Assembly (NCBI GenBank): GCA_903970305.1
Contig: CAJCID010000316.1
Coordinates: forward strand, 1 to 57,503
Origin: Rhodospirillales bacterium
Lineage (GTDB): Bacteria; Pseudomonadota; Gammaproteobacteria; Burkholderiales; Burkholderiaceae_D
DNA: 57,503 nucleotides
Direction: 5' to 3'
Below, piece by piece: positions 43,303 to 51,283 of this stretch; the first letter of the stretch is position 1, and the number at the start of each line of letters is the position of its first letter. Made by a program: the position numbers and the translations under genes. Under the pieces are notes generated by a model, which ran no database searches, was not told where the DNA came from, and saw nothing but the letters and a program-made list of their open reading frames with translations.

Positions 43303-44159
43303 CAGACCGGATGACACGCACCGTGAGCCGCGAGGAGCTCCTCGCCGAGCCGGGGCTGCCACTGGCATTGCGTACCGAGTTGATGCTCATGCCCCAAGAC
43401 CTCGAGCTCGAGCGCCACCGGGACTTTCTCGTGGTGCGCAGCCCGCGGAATCCCCATTATTGGTGGGGCAATTACGTATTCTTCGACAGCCCGCCCGGCC
43501 GGGGCGACCTTGCGCGCTGGGAAGAAGTATTTGGGCAGACCATCCGCGGTGTCCAGCCCGCTTCGCGCCACACGACCTTCTCCTGGGCGGGACCTCAGTC
43601 CGGACATGTCGGCCCGTTCTTGAGTCGCGGCTACAAGGAGCTCAACTCGATCGTCCTTTCTGCCCTGGAACCGCAGAGCTACCGGCACGAGAACCCCCTC
43701 GCGCAGATCCGGATCCTCTCGGGAGCGGACTGGGACGTCCTGCTCGAACTGATGGTGGCCGAGCGTGCACCGGAGCATCCGCATGAGTCCTTCAGGTCCT
43801 ATGCCAGGGGTCGCATCGAGGAATGGCGGCGCCGGGTCGATGCGGGCCTCGGATTGTGGTTTGGTGCTTATCTAGAAGGCGAGCTGGCCAGTACCCTTGG
43901 CCTGTTCGTCGAGGAAACCGCAGGCCATGCGGGTCCGCGGCTTGCGCGTTTTCAGGAGGTCACCACCGCCGAGCGCCATCGCAGACAGGGACTGGCCGGC
44001 ACCCTCGTCGTCACCGCCTGCCGGACCCTGCTCTCCGAGTTCGGTGCGTTACGCTTTGTCATCATCGCCGATGCTCACGACCTCGCACAGCGCATTTACC
44101 GCAACGTCGGGTTCGAACTGGCCGAACACCTGAAGGGATTGGAGAAAGGTGGCTACTGA
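43299..44159 (+). CDS. GNAT-family N-acetyltransferase
   Basis: 286 residues. The N-terminal half (SPRNPHYWWGNYVFFDSPPG) is of a type seen in GNAT proteins of unknown substrate. The C-terminal GNAT fold has the acetyl-CoA pyrophosphate loop in the form TAERHRRQGLAGTLV, followed by LRFVIIADAHDLAQRIYRNVGFE. It overlaps modC by ATGA, and the MATE gene starts within its 3' end, so it belongs to the same operon. The acetyl acceptor is unknown. Confidence 0.85.
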   Translation: MTDRMTRTVSREELLAEPGLPLALRTELMLMPQDLELERHRDFLVVRSPRNPHYWWGNYVFFDSPPGRGDLARWEEVFGQTIRGVQPASRHTTFSWAGPQSGHVGPFLSRGYKELNSIVLSALEPQSYRHENPLAQIRILSGADWDVLLELMVAERAPEHPHESFRSYARGRIEEWRRRVDAGLGLWFGAYLEGELASTLGLFVEETAGHAGPRLARFQEVTTAERHRRQGLAGTLVVTACRTLLSEFGALRFVIIADAHDLAQRIYRNVGFELAEHLKGLEKGGY

Positions 44160-45507
44160 AGCCAGAACAGGGTGGCACCGGCGCGTCGTGAGCCTGGCTG
44201 CGCCCATCATCCTTGCCAACCTCACCCAGCCGATCGTCTCGGCTGTCGATACCGGTGTCGCCGGACACCTGCCCGATCCTTCCTTCCTGGGCGCAGTAGC
44301 CCTGGGCGGGCTGTTCTTTAACTTCATTTTCTGGGGGTTCGGTTTCCTCCGTATGGGAACCACCGGACTAGTCGCCCAAGCCTATGGAGCCCAGAACAAC
44401 GCCGCGCTAAGGGCCACCCTCGCCCGGGCGGTTTGGCTCTCCTTTTCGATCGGTGCGGTGGTCCTGGTGGCGCAGAACCCCTTGATTCGGGCCGCCCTGC
44501 AGCTCCTGGGCGGCAGTGCCAACGTCGAGTCGAATGCCCGACTCTATTGCCATGCGCGCGTCTGGTCGGCACCGCTTGCCCTGGCGAACTATGTGCTCCT
44601 GGGCTATCTGCTTGGCGTGCAGAAGGTACGGCTGGCGCTATTGATCCAATTGGTCATCAATCTCGTGAACATAGCGGCCGTCTTCGGATATGTCTTCGGG
44701 TTGGGCCTGGGTCTAAGCGGCATCGGTTGGGCAGCGGCCACCGCCGACTGCGCGGGCTTCGTCCTGGGCGCAGTGCTCGTGGCGAGGCTGATGCCGCCGG
44801 GACTGGGGCGGCTCGGTTGGCAGGAGCTCGTTGACGCCCATGCTCTGAAGAAGCTCTGGCTCATCAATCTGAATCTGTTTCTTCGAACGGTGTGCTTGCT
44901 GGCCAGCTTTGGCTGGTTCGCGCGCTCGGGCGCGCGCGAGGGCGATGTGATTCTCGCGGCCAACGCGCTCCTCTTGAACTTCCAGACCTTCATGGCCTAC
45001 GCTCTGGACGGCTTCGCGCATGCCTCCGAAGCGCTGGTGGGCGAGGCGATCGGAGCGCAGGACCGGATGGCCCTGAAGAGCGCGATCCGGGTGACAACCT
45101 TTTGGGCGGGCATGACGGCGGCCGGTTTCGTGGCCGTCTATGCGATAGTCGGCCCGACGCTCATTGACATGCTCACGGATCTGTCCCAAGTCCGGGCGCA
45201 GGCCGAGCGTTATCTGCCCTGGGCCGTGATCTCTCCTTTGATCTCCGTGTGGGGATTTCAGCTCGACGGGGTGTTCATCGGCGCAACGCGCACACGCGAT
45301 CTATTTCTTGCCATGGCCGTCTCGTCGGCCACGTTTGTATTGTGCGCGGTGTTCTTCGAGTCGCGCTTGGGCAATGATGGTCTGTGGCTTGCGCTCTTGG
45401 TGCTGATGGGGATGCGGGGTGCGACACTGGGCGCGCTCTTGCCGCGCCTGGCACGGCAGGTCACTCCCGAGGTCCCTCCCGGCACGCTCTCTGCCCAGGC
45501 GCTCTAG
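44149..45507 (+). CDS. MATE-family efflux transporter (DinF-like)
   Basis: 452 residues with 12 membrane helices and the paired MatE domains. It starts at GTG 44149, 11 bases before the GNAT gene ends, with GAGAAAGG upstream. ILANLTQPIVSAVDTGVAGHL and RMGTTGLVAQAYGAQN are the family's opening signatures, and the C half has DGFAHASEALVGEAIGA. DinF-like MATE proteins expel cationic or toxic compounds using Na+ or H+ gradients. Translational overlap puts it at the end of the modBC-GNAT operon. The substrate is unknown. Confidence 0.9.
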   Translation: MATEARTGWHRRVVSLAAPIILANLTQPIVSAVDTGVAGHLPDPSFLGAVALGGLFFNFIFWGFGFLRMGTTGLVAQAYGAQNNAALRATLARAVWLSFSIGAVVLVAQNPLIRAALQLLGGSANVESNARLYCHARVWSAPLALANYVLLGYLLGVQKVRLALLIQLVINLVNIAAVFGYVFGLGLGLSGIGWAAATADCAGFVLGAVLVARLMPPGLGRLGWQELVDAHALKKLWLINLNLFLRTVCLLASFGWFARSGAREGDVILAANALLLNFQTFMAYALDGFAHASEALVGEAIGAQDRMALKSAIRVTTFWAGMTAAGFVAVYAIVGPTLIDMLTDLSQVRAQAERYLPWAVISPLISVWGFQLDGVFIGATRTRDLFLAMAVSSATFVLCAVFFESRLGNDGLWLALLVLMGMRGATLGALLPRLARQVTPEVPPGTLSAQAL

Positions 45508-45540
45508 CACGCCACCGAAAATTCACCTTTTCACCGCGCA

Positions 45541-45566
45541 AAGAAAACGGGGGCCGAAGCCCCCGT
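45541..45566 (-). terminator. Rho-independent terminator of the tmRNA gene
   Basis: On the minus strand ACGGGGGC, loop TTCG, GCCCCCGT and then TTTTCTT form an 8-bp stem with a T-run. It lies about 48 bases after the tmRNA tag stop codon. The A-run upstream on the plus strand could also help end the MATE operon. Confidence 0.9.
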
Positions 45567-45955
45567 CCTGCTATCTTCTGTTGCCAGGCTCCAGCAGCCC
45601 CGTAGTCCGGTGTTTAGGCGGCTACAGCAAATTGCTCATCGTTGGCATTTGCTTGATTTGCGCGGATTACGTCCGTCGCCTCTCGGGTTGCCTGCTCGCC
45701 CTCATTCACGCCGTCGAAACCAGGTCATCCCCCCTGATATGGAGATGGGCGGAATCGAACCGCCGTCCGACATGCTTCCGGTTTGCCGGAATTACAACCA
45801 TAAGAAACAGTTTACTCCTCTCGGGCAGGCTCCACCAATGAATTGCCCATCGCTTACCGCCCCAAGGTGCGCTAGCGCGGGCCTCCGCTTGAGATCCGTT
45901 CTGCGGCGACCGTTGGGCTCCTTGGGCTGCCGGCTTCTTCTCGCCCCGAACCTGT
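45567..45955 (-). ncRNA. ssrA: Circularly permuted (two-piece) transfer-messenger RNA
   Basis: Read on the minus strand, the 3' acceptor part comes first. It has a T-arm with stem GGCGG/CCGCC and loop TTCGATT, then CATCTCC (45747-45741) and discriminator A (45740). Only seven bases later the 5' part begins with GGGGATG (45732-45726), which pairs with CATCTCC over seven base pairs, including one G-T. CTGGTTTCGACGG, the conserved tmRNA 5' motif, follows. The tag frame then ends at TAA 45616-45614 and encodes ANDEQFAVAA from GCC 45646; GCA 45652 would add AN. CCA is not encoded. This order is the permuted form known from alphaproteobacteria, some cyanobacteria and some betaproteobacteria. The upstream end (~45955) is a guess. 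Confidence 0.88.
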
Positions 45956-46026
45956 AACATTCGGACACGATTCTCCTGGTCAGTGCGTCCACCGAGCGAC
46001 CACCGGGGGCGTTATCGCACTAGGTC

Positions 46027-46057
46027 GGCCAAGGCAGCTGCTCAGGACTCCTTGGCC
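46027..46057. repeat. 8-bp inverted repeat in the promoter region of the next gene
   Basis: GGCCAAGG (46027-46034) and CCTTGGCC (46050-46057) form a perfect inverted repeat with a 15-base spacer. It is about 50 bases upstream of the small secreted protein gene and could be an operator or a hairpin. No known regulator site was recognised. Confidence 0.4.
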
Positions 46058-46108
46058 ATCACCTCTATGGAACTAGGGATCCGTTCACAATAATCAAGGA
46101 GTCTGGAC

Positions 46109-46555
46109 ATGAAACTCATTACTCGCATCGCTTCACTCGTGGTTCTCGCCGCGGCACTTGTTCCACTGGGCGCGAGCGCCGATGTTCCCGGGGATCACCC
46201 GGCCTACCTGCATGCCCTGTCGGACTTGCGCGCGGCACGCTGGATGATCGATCACCGTCCTGGCAACTGGGAGCAAAGCGGTGATGAGCATTTTGCGGTC
46301 CAAAAGATCGACGAGGCCATCCGGGAAATGAAAGAGGCCGCGTTTGACGACGGCAAGAACCTGAACGACCATCCTGCAGTCGATGAGCGTCCCGATCAGC
46401 GCGGTCGCCTGCACGCAGCGGTGGACTTCCTCCGTCGCGCCCGGGCCGACATCGCGCGCGAGGAAGACAACGGTTACGCCCGTGGCCTCAGAAACCGTTC
46501 GATTCATCATATCGATGAGGCGATTCACGCCGTCGAGCACGCAATCCACGAGTAA
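46109..46555 (+). CDS. Small secreted helical protein of unknown function
   Basis: 148 residues with a clear signal peptide (MKLITRIASLVVLAAALVPL...ASA) and the ribosome site AAGGAGT. The mature part appears as a helical bundle with two related halves. HALSDLRAARWMIDHRPGNW and AVDFLRRARADIAREEDNGY resemble each other, as do FAVQKIDEAIREMKEAAF and RSIHHIDEAIHAVEHAIH. It is rich in His, Asp and Glu and has no Cys. I recall similar periplasmic proteins annotated only as hypothetical in several phyla. It stands alone between the tmRNA gene and the aldolase gene, with a hairpin downstream. Confidence 0.8.
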   Translation: MKLITRIASLVVLAAALVPLGASADVPGDHPAYLHALSDLRAARWMIDHRPGNWEQSGDEHFAVQKIDEAIREMKEAAFDDGKNLNDHPAVDERPDQRGRLHAAVDFLRRARADIAREEDNGYARGLRNRSIHHIDEAIHAVEHAIHE

Positions 46556-46587
46556 GGCTGCGGGCAAGACGAGTACAGGTAGACGAT

Positions 46588-46610
46588 GGGGGCGCCCTTG
46601 CGGCGCCCCC
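46588..46610 (+). terminator. GC-rich hairpin, probable terminator
   Basis: GGGGGCGCC, loop CTTGC, GGCGCCCCC form a perfect 9-bp stem 32 bases after the stop of the small secreted protein. The following TGTCGTTT is only weakly T-rich, so efficiency is uncertain. Confidence 0.65.
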
Positions 46611-46744
46611 TGTCGTTTGGGGTGACTCAAGGGTCTCCAGGGGTCTGGGGGCCTGCCAGACCCCCTCGATAAAATTCCCGTGCCAGCACCTTTGAGCGCC
46701 GCTTGGCGCTAAACTCTGGCATTGTTCCTCCGCCGGAGACCCCC

Positions 46745-47518
46745 ATGTTGAAATCCGTCCCGAGTTCCACCGAGAATTCCAGCCAATACTCTTCCGAGGA
46801 ATGGGCCGTTCGCGTCGATCTCGCCGCCGCCTATCGGCTGGTCGCCCATTTCCATTGGGACGACCTCGTCTTCACCCACATCACCGCGCGCGTCCCGGGC
46901 CCTGAGCACCACTTCCTGATCAATCCCTACGGGATGCTCTTTGACGAGATCACGGCATCGTCCCTCGTCAAGGTGGATATGGAGGGCAACAAGGTCGAGG
47001 AGAGCCCCTGGCCGATCAATCCGGCCGGCTTTACGATCCACAGCGCCGTGCACGCCGCGCGCCACGACGTCGGCTGCGTCCTGCACACCCATACCCTGAA
47101 CGGTGTGGCGGTGTCGGCGCAAAAGGGCGGCGTGTTACCGATCTCGCAGCAGTCGATCTTCGTGCTCTCGAGCCTTGGCTATCACGACTACGAGGGCGTC
47201 GCGCTGCGCGATGACGAGAAACCCCGCCTGGTGGCCGATCTGGGCGACAAGCGCGCACTGATGCTGCGTAACCATGGCCTGTTGACCGTCGGACGCACGG
47301 TCGCCGAGGCATTCCAGAACATGTACACGTTCGAGGCGACGTGCAATATCCAGATCCGCGCCCAGGCGGGAGGGGGTGAACTGATTCCGATCCCCCAGCG
47401 CATCATCGATACCGCGCAGGAACAAGCGCGCGCTGTCACCAACGCCATGGGTGCCCAACTGCTCTGGCCGGGGCTCTTGCGTCGCCTGGACCGCCTCGAT
47501 CCCTCCTTTCGCACCTAG
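46745..47518 (+). CDS. Class II aldolase/adducin-domain protein
   Basis: 257 residues from ATG 46745, seven bases after GGAG. An in-frame extension to 46703 is less likely. The class II aldolase zinc site is visible as His residues in VLHTHTLNG and in MLRNHGLLTVG, with FTHITARVPG and NPYGMLFDEI earlier. Relatives include fuculose-phosphate aldolase and many decarboxylase-like or uncharacterised family members, several next to fatty or aromatic acid genes. The actual substrate is unknown. Cytoplasmic and apparently monocistronic. Confidence 0.87.
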   Translation: MLKSVPSSTENSSQYSSEEWAVRVDLAAAYRLVAHFHWDDLVFTHITARVPGPEHHFLINPYGMLFDEITASSLVKVDMEGNKVEESPWPINPAGFTIHSAVHAARHDVGCVLHTHTLNGVAVSAQKGGVLPISQQSIFVLSSLGYHDYEGVALRDDEKPRLVADLGDKRALMLRNHGLLTVGRTVAEAFQNMYTFEATCNIQIRAQAGGGELIPIPQRIIDTAQEQARAVTNAMGAQLLWPGLLRRLDRLDPSFRT

Positions 47519-47627
47519 GTCGCAGGAACACCTTCGAGAGGCCAGGGTCGGCTTTGCCTCTGCGGAACCGCACGGCCCGGAAGGCTTCACCCGCCTCGCC
47601 CGGTGCTGGGCTAGGTAGTATTACCGC

Positions 47628-50600
47628 GTGATCCTCTTTGGTCTCTCAAAGCGACCAGAGGGCAGTGCGCGGTACCATATGAGGAAAGTGGGCTTTGGCC
47701 CTCAACCTGGACGCATTTCGTCCGATGATCTGGGATATGGGGTCCTCATCCAAAGGGGTGGAGTGCGTACCGAAGCAGATCTGGCGGGAGCCCATGAACG
47801 GCTGGAGATTGCGTTGCGTAGCGCGCAATTGGCTGTTTTTGAGTGGCGCCAACGGGAAGGCCGGCTGGAATTCTTCGGGACCGAGGAGAGCGGACTCCAT
47901 TCGCTCTTGGGCGGCGCCCGCCATGACGCACGTACGTGGCTGGAGCGTGTGCACGAGGACGATCGCGCCCGGCTCGGCGCCTTTCTGGGCCCTATCGGGT
48001 CGAGTTCTGATCCGACGGGCGAGGCAGTCGAATTTCGCATCGCCGATGAGCTAGGCCGCTGGACTTGGCTGCTCGCCGAGTTCGTGGGCGCAAAAACCGG
48101 TTCCGACTCGGGCTCGGTCAGCGGAACCTTGCGCAACATCTCGGAACGCAAGCGTGCACAGGCCGAGACCATGCGGGCTCGGGACCTCTATGGTGCTCTG
48201 AGCGCGACCAATGAGGCGATCGCACGAATCCGCGATCCCCAATCGCTCTTCGAGGAGATCTGCCGGATCGCCGTGCACCATGGCCGCTTCCGGCTGGCTT
48301 GGATCGGCCAGAGCGTCGAAGGCTCCGAGGAGATCAGGATTTTGGCCCATGCGGGCGAGGCGACCGACTATCTGGCCGCTCTACGCGTCTCGATGAGCGC
48401 CGAAAAGCCCGAAGGGTGCGGTCCGGGCGGCCAGTCGCTGCGCGAAAACCGTCCCTGCGTCTCGAACGACTTCCTCGCCGATCCGCGGACGGCAGTCTGG
48501 CGCCCTTATGCCTTGCGCGCCGGGCTGCGCGCCACGGCCAGCATCCCCATTCGCCGTCGTGGCAAGGCCTGGGGGGCATTTGTCCTCTATTCCGGCGAAG
48601 TCGATTTCTTCGACGCGCCCCTGTTGCGTCTGCTTGAGGAGATGACCGACGATCTTGCCCTCGCCCTGGAACGCTTCGAGCGGGATCAGGAACTGCGCAA
48701 CGTCGAGGCGCGCCTTCTGGACAGCGAAGCGCTCGCCGAGGGGGTGCTCAATGCCTCGATCGATCCGATCATCTGTCTGGACGACCGCGGCCGGATCATT
48801 GCCTTTAATCCCGCCGCCGAGCGGACACTGGGCTTTCAGGCGAGCCAGACTCTCGGTCGGAACTTCGTCGAGATTCTTGTGCCGCCGCGGTTCCGGGCCG
48901 AAAGGGCGGAATCGCTCGCCCGTTTTCTGGCCACCGGGCAAAGCGAATTCACCAACCAGCGCCGCGAGTCGGTCGCCTGGTGCGCCGATGAGACCGAACT
49001 ACCGATCGAAATCGTCACCATCGCGACCCGGATCGAATCGCGCCTCGTGCTCACGCTCTATCTGCGCGATATTTCGGCGCTCAAGCGCGACCAGCAGATC
49101 CTCAAGGAGATGGCTGCCCGCTACCGGCAACTCGTCGAGCGCTCGCCTGAGGCCCTCCTGGTCCATCGGCAAGGGCGCCTGCTGCTGGCCAACAAGGCGT
49201 GCCAGGGGCTCTTAGGGGCCTCGCATGAGAGCCAACTGCTCGGACGCGACCTGTTAGAATTCATCCGCCCGGACCAGCATCTGAGGGTCCGGCAGCGCAT
49301 GGCCCTAAAGACCGCTTCCGAACCGTTCACGCCAACCTTCCAGGAACAGATCTGGCTGCGCATGGATGGATCCGAGGCGACCGTCGAGGTGGCCGGTACC
49401 CGCGTCGACTATGAGGGCGAAGTGGCCCACCAGCTCGTCTTGCGCGACGTCACCGACCGGAGGCGCGCCGAAGATATCCAAAAGCGCCAGAACAGTGTGC
49501 TGAGCCTGATCGCGGGCGAGGCGCCCCTCTCGGATATCATGCTCCAGCTGATCGCCCTGCTCGAGGCCCAGTCCAGCCGAACGCGCGCCTCGGTGATGCT
49601 GCTCAGTCCAGACGGCGAACAACTCGAGCGCTGCACCGCCCCGAGTATGCCCGCGGCGTTCTGTCTCGCGATCGATCCCCTGCCGGTCGGACCGACCTCT
49701 GCCGTCTGCGGCACGGCGGCCTTTCGCGGCGAACCCGTGATCGTGCGCGACGTCAGCGCCGATCCCTTGACCGAGTCATTCGCCGAGTTCGCGGCCGACT
49801 TTGCGATCGGGGGGCTGGCGTCCTGGCCGATCATGGGTAAGCGCGGCCAGATCCTCGGAACCTTTGCCCTCTATTACCGTGAGCCCTCAGAGCCGAACGA
49901 GATGGAGATGGCCCTCATCGCACTGGCCACCGATCTCGCCGGCATCGCCATCGAGAGCCGGCTTGCCGACGAGCGTATCCGCTATCTCGCGCATTACGAC
50001 GAACTGACCGGTTTGCCCAACCGTTTCCTGTTCAAGCTCCTGCTCGAAAACGGTCTGGCCAAGGCGCGGCGTCAAGACCGGCGCTTAGCCACCCTGTTTC
50101 TCGATCTGGACCGCTTCAAGAACATCAATGACACCTTCGGACACGGCATGGGTGATGACGTTCTGAGAGAGGTCGGCGCACGTTTTCGTGCGTGCCTCAG
50201 GCAGAGCGACCAGATTGCCCGGATGGGCGGGGACGAGTTCTTCATCCTCCTCGAGGACATCGAGCAGGTCGGAGAAATCACCGATGTCGCACGGCGCATT
50301 CTCGAAGTCGCCGCACGCCCGTTTTTCGTCAAGGGCGAGGAGTGTCAGCTCTCGGCGAGCATCGGCATCGCCGTGTTTCCCGAGGATGGGGACGACGGCG
50401 ATACGCTGCTCAAGAACGCCGACATCGCGATGTACCGTGCCAAAGGTCAAGGCAAGAACACCTACCAGTTCTACGCGGCGAGCAAGAACATCCATTCGGT
50501 ACAGCGCATGTCGCTCGAGTCGCGCCTAAGACGCGCCGTCGAGAGCAAGGAATTCGTGCTGCACTACCAGCCGCGCGTGGATCTGCAGAGCGGTCAGATC

Positions 50601-51281
50601 AAGGGGGTGGAAGCGCTCGTGCGCTGGCAGCACCCCGAACGGGGACTATTGCTGCCGGCCGAATTCATCTCGATTGCCGAAGAGACCGGATTGATCGTAC
50701 CCTTGGGCCGGAACATTCTCGAGATGGCCGTCCACGACGCCCAGCGTTTTCAGGCGGTCCTGGGCCGGATCCTGCGCACGGCAGTCAATCTGTCCATGCG
50801 ACAACTGGATCAGACCGACTTCGTCGACGAGATGGGCGAACTCCTGCGGACCAGCGCTCTCGACCCGTCTTCGCTCGAACTCGAGCTGACCGAGAGCATG
50901 CTGATCCACAATCCCGAACACGCTGAACGCGTCGTCGGGGAACTGAGGGCCATGGGCCTGGCCGTCTCGATCGATGACTTCGGCACGGGCTACTCCTCGC
51001 TGACCTATCTGAAGCGCTTTCCGGTGGAGACGGTCAAGATCGATCGCTCCTTCATCAACGACCTGCCAGGCAACAGCAACGACGAAGCGATCACTCAAGC
51101 CATCATCGCGATGAGTCATTCCCTCGGTCTTAAGGTGGTGGCCGAAGGCGTGGAAACTGAGCAGCAGGCCAGCACGCTGCGCCGCATGGGCTGCGACGAA
51201 TATCAGGGTTTCCTGTTCTCCAAGGCAGTACCGTTCGACTCGCTCCTGACCCTCATCCAGAGCATCCGTGCCGCGGCCTGA
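47628..51281 (+). CDS. Multi-sensor PAS/GAF diguanylate cyclase / c-di-GMP phosphodiesterase
   Basis: 1,217 residues from GTG 47628. The start is uncertain: ATG 47679 or GTG 47763 (after AAAGGGGTGG) could be real. There is no membrane segment. Domain order: a PAS-like segment (about 58-180), GAF (about 205-355; FEEICRIAVHHGRFRLAWIG), two PAS domains (about 375-485 and 500-625), a second GAF (about 640-775), GGDEF (motif 867-871 within ARMGGDEF) and EAL (motif 995-997). DDFGTGYSS, VKIDRSF and AEGVET are intact, so both cyclic di-GMP activities are possible. GAF and PAS domains suggest sensing of small molecules or redox. It ends two bases before the convergent CoA-ligase gene. Confidence 0.93.
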   Translation: MILFGLSKRPEGSARYHMRKVGFGPQPGRISSDDLGYGVLIQRGGVRTEADLAGAHERLEIALRSAQLAVFEWRQREGRLEFFGTEESGLHSLLGGARHDARTWLERVHEDDRARLGAFLGPIGSSSDPTGEAVEFRIADELGRWTWLLAEFVGAKTGSDSGSVSGTLRNISERKRAQAETMRARDLYGALSATNEAIARIRDPQSLFEEICRIAVHHGRFRLAWIGQSVEGSEEIRILAHAGEATDYLAALRVSMSAEKPEGCGPGGQSLRENRPCVSNDFLADPRTAVWRPYALRAGLRATASIPIRRRGKAWGAFVLYSGEVDFFDAPLLRLLEEMTDDLALALERFERDQELRNVEARLLDSEALAEGVLNASIDPIICLDDRGRIIAFNPAAERTLGFQASQTLGRNFVEILVPPRFRAERAESLARFLATGQSEFTNQRRESVAWCADETELPIEIVTIATRIESRLVLTLYLRDISALKRDQQILKEMAARYRQLVERSPEALLVHRQGRLLLANKACQGLLGASHESQLLGRDLLEFIRPDQHLRVRQRMALKTASEPFTPTFQEQIWLRMDGSEATVEVAGTRVDYEGEVAHQLVLRDVTDRRRAEDIQKRQNSVLSLIAGEAPLSDIMLQLIALLEAQSSRTRASVMLLSPDGEQLERCTAPSMPAAFCLAIDPLPVGPTSAVCGTAAFRGEPVIVRDVSADPLTESFAEFAADFAIGGLASWPIMGKRGQILGTFALYYREPSEPNEMEMALIALATDLAGIAIESRLADERIRYLAHYDELTGLPNRFLFKLLLENGLAKARRQDRRLATLFLDLDRFKNINDTFGHGMGDDVLREVGARFRACLRQSDQIARMGGDEFFILLEDIEQVGEITDVARRILEVAARPFFVKGEECQLSASIGIAVFPEDGDDGDTLLKNADIAMYRAKGQGKNTYQFYAASKNIHSVQRMSLESRLRRAVESKEFVLHYQPRVDLQSGQIKGVEALVRWQHPERGLLLPAEFISIAEETGLIVPLGRNILEMAVHDAQRFQAVLGRILRTAVNLSMRQLDQTDFVDEMGELLRTSALDPSSLELELTESMLIHNPEHAERVVGELRAMGLAVSIDDFGTGYSSLTYLKRFPVETVKIDRSFINDLPGNSNDEAITQAIIAMSHSLGLKVVAEGVETEQQASTLRRMGCDEYQGFLFSKAVPFDSLLTLIQSIRAAA

Positions 51282-51283
51282 GC

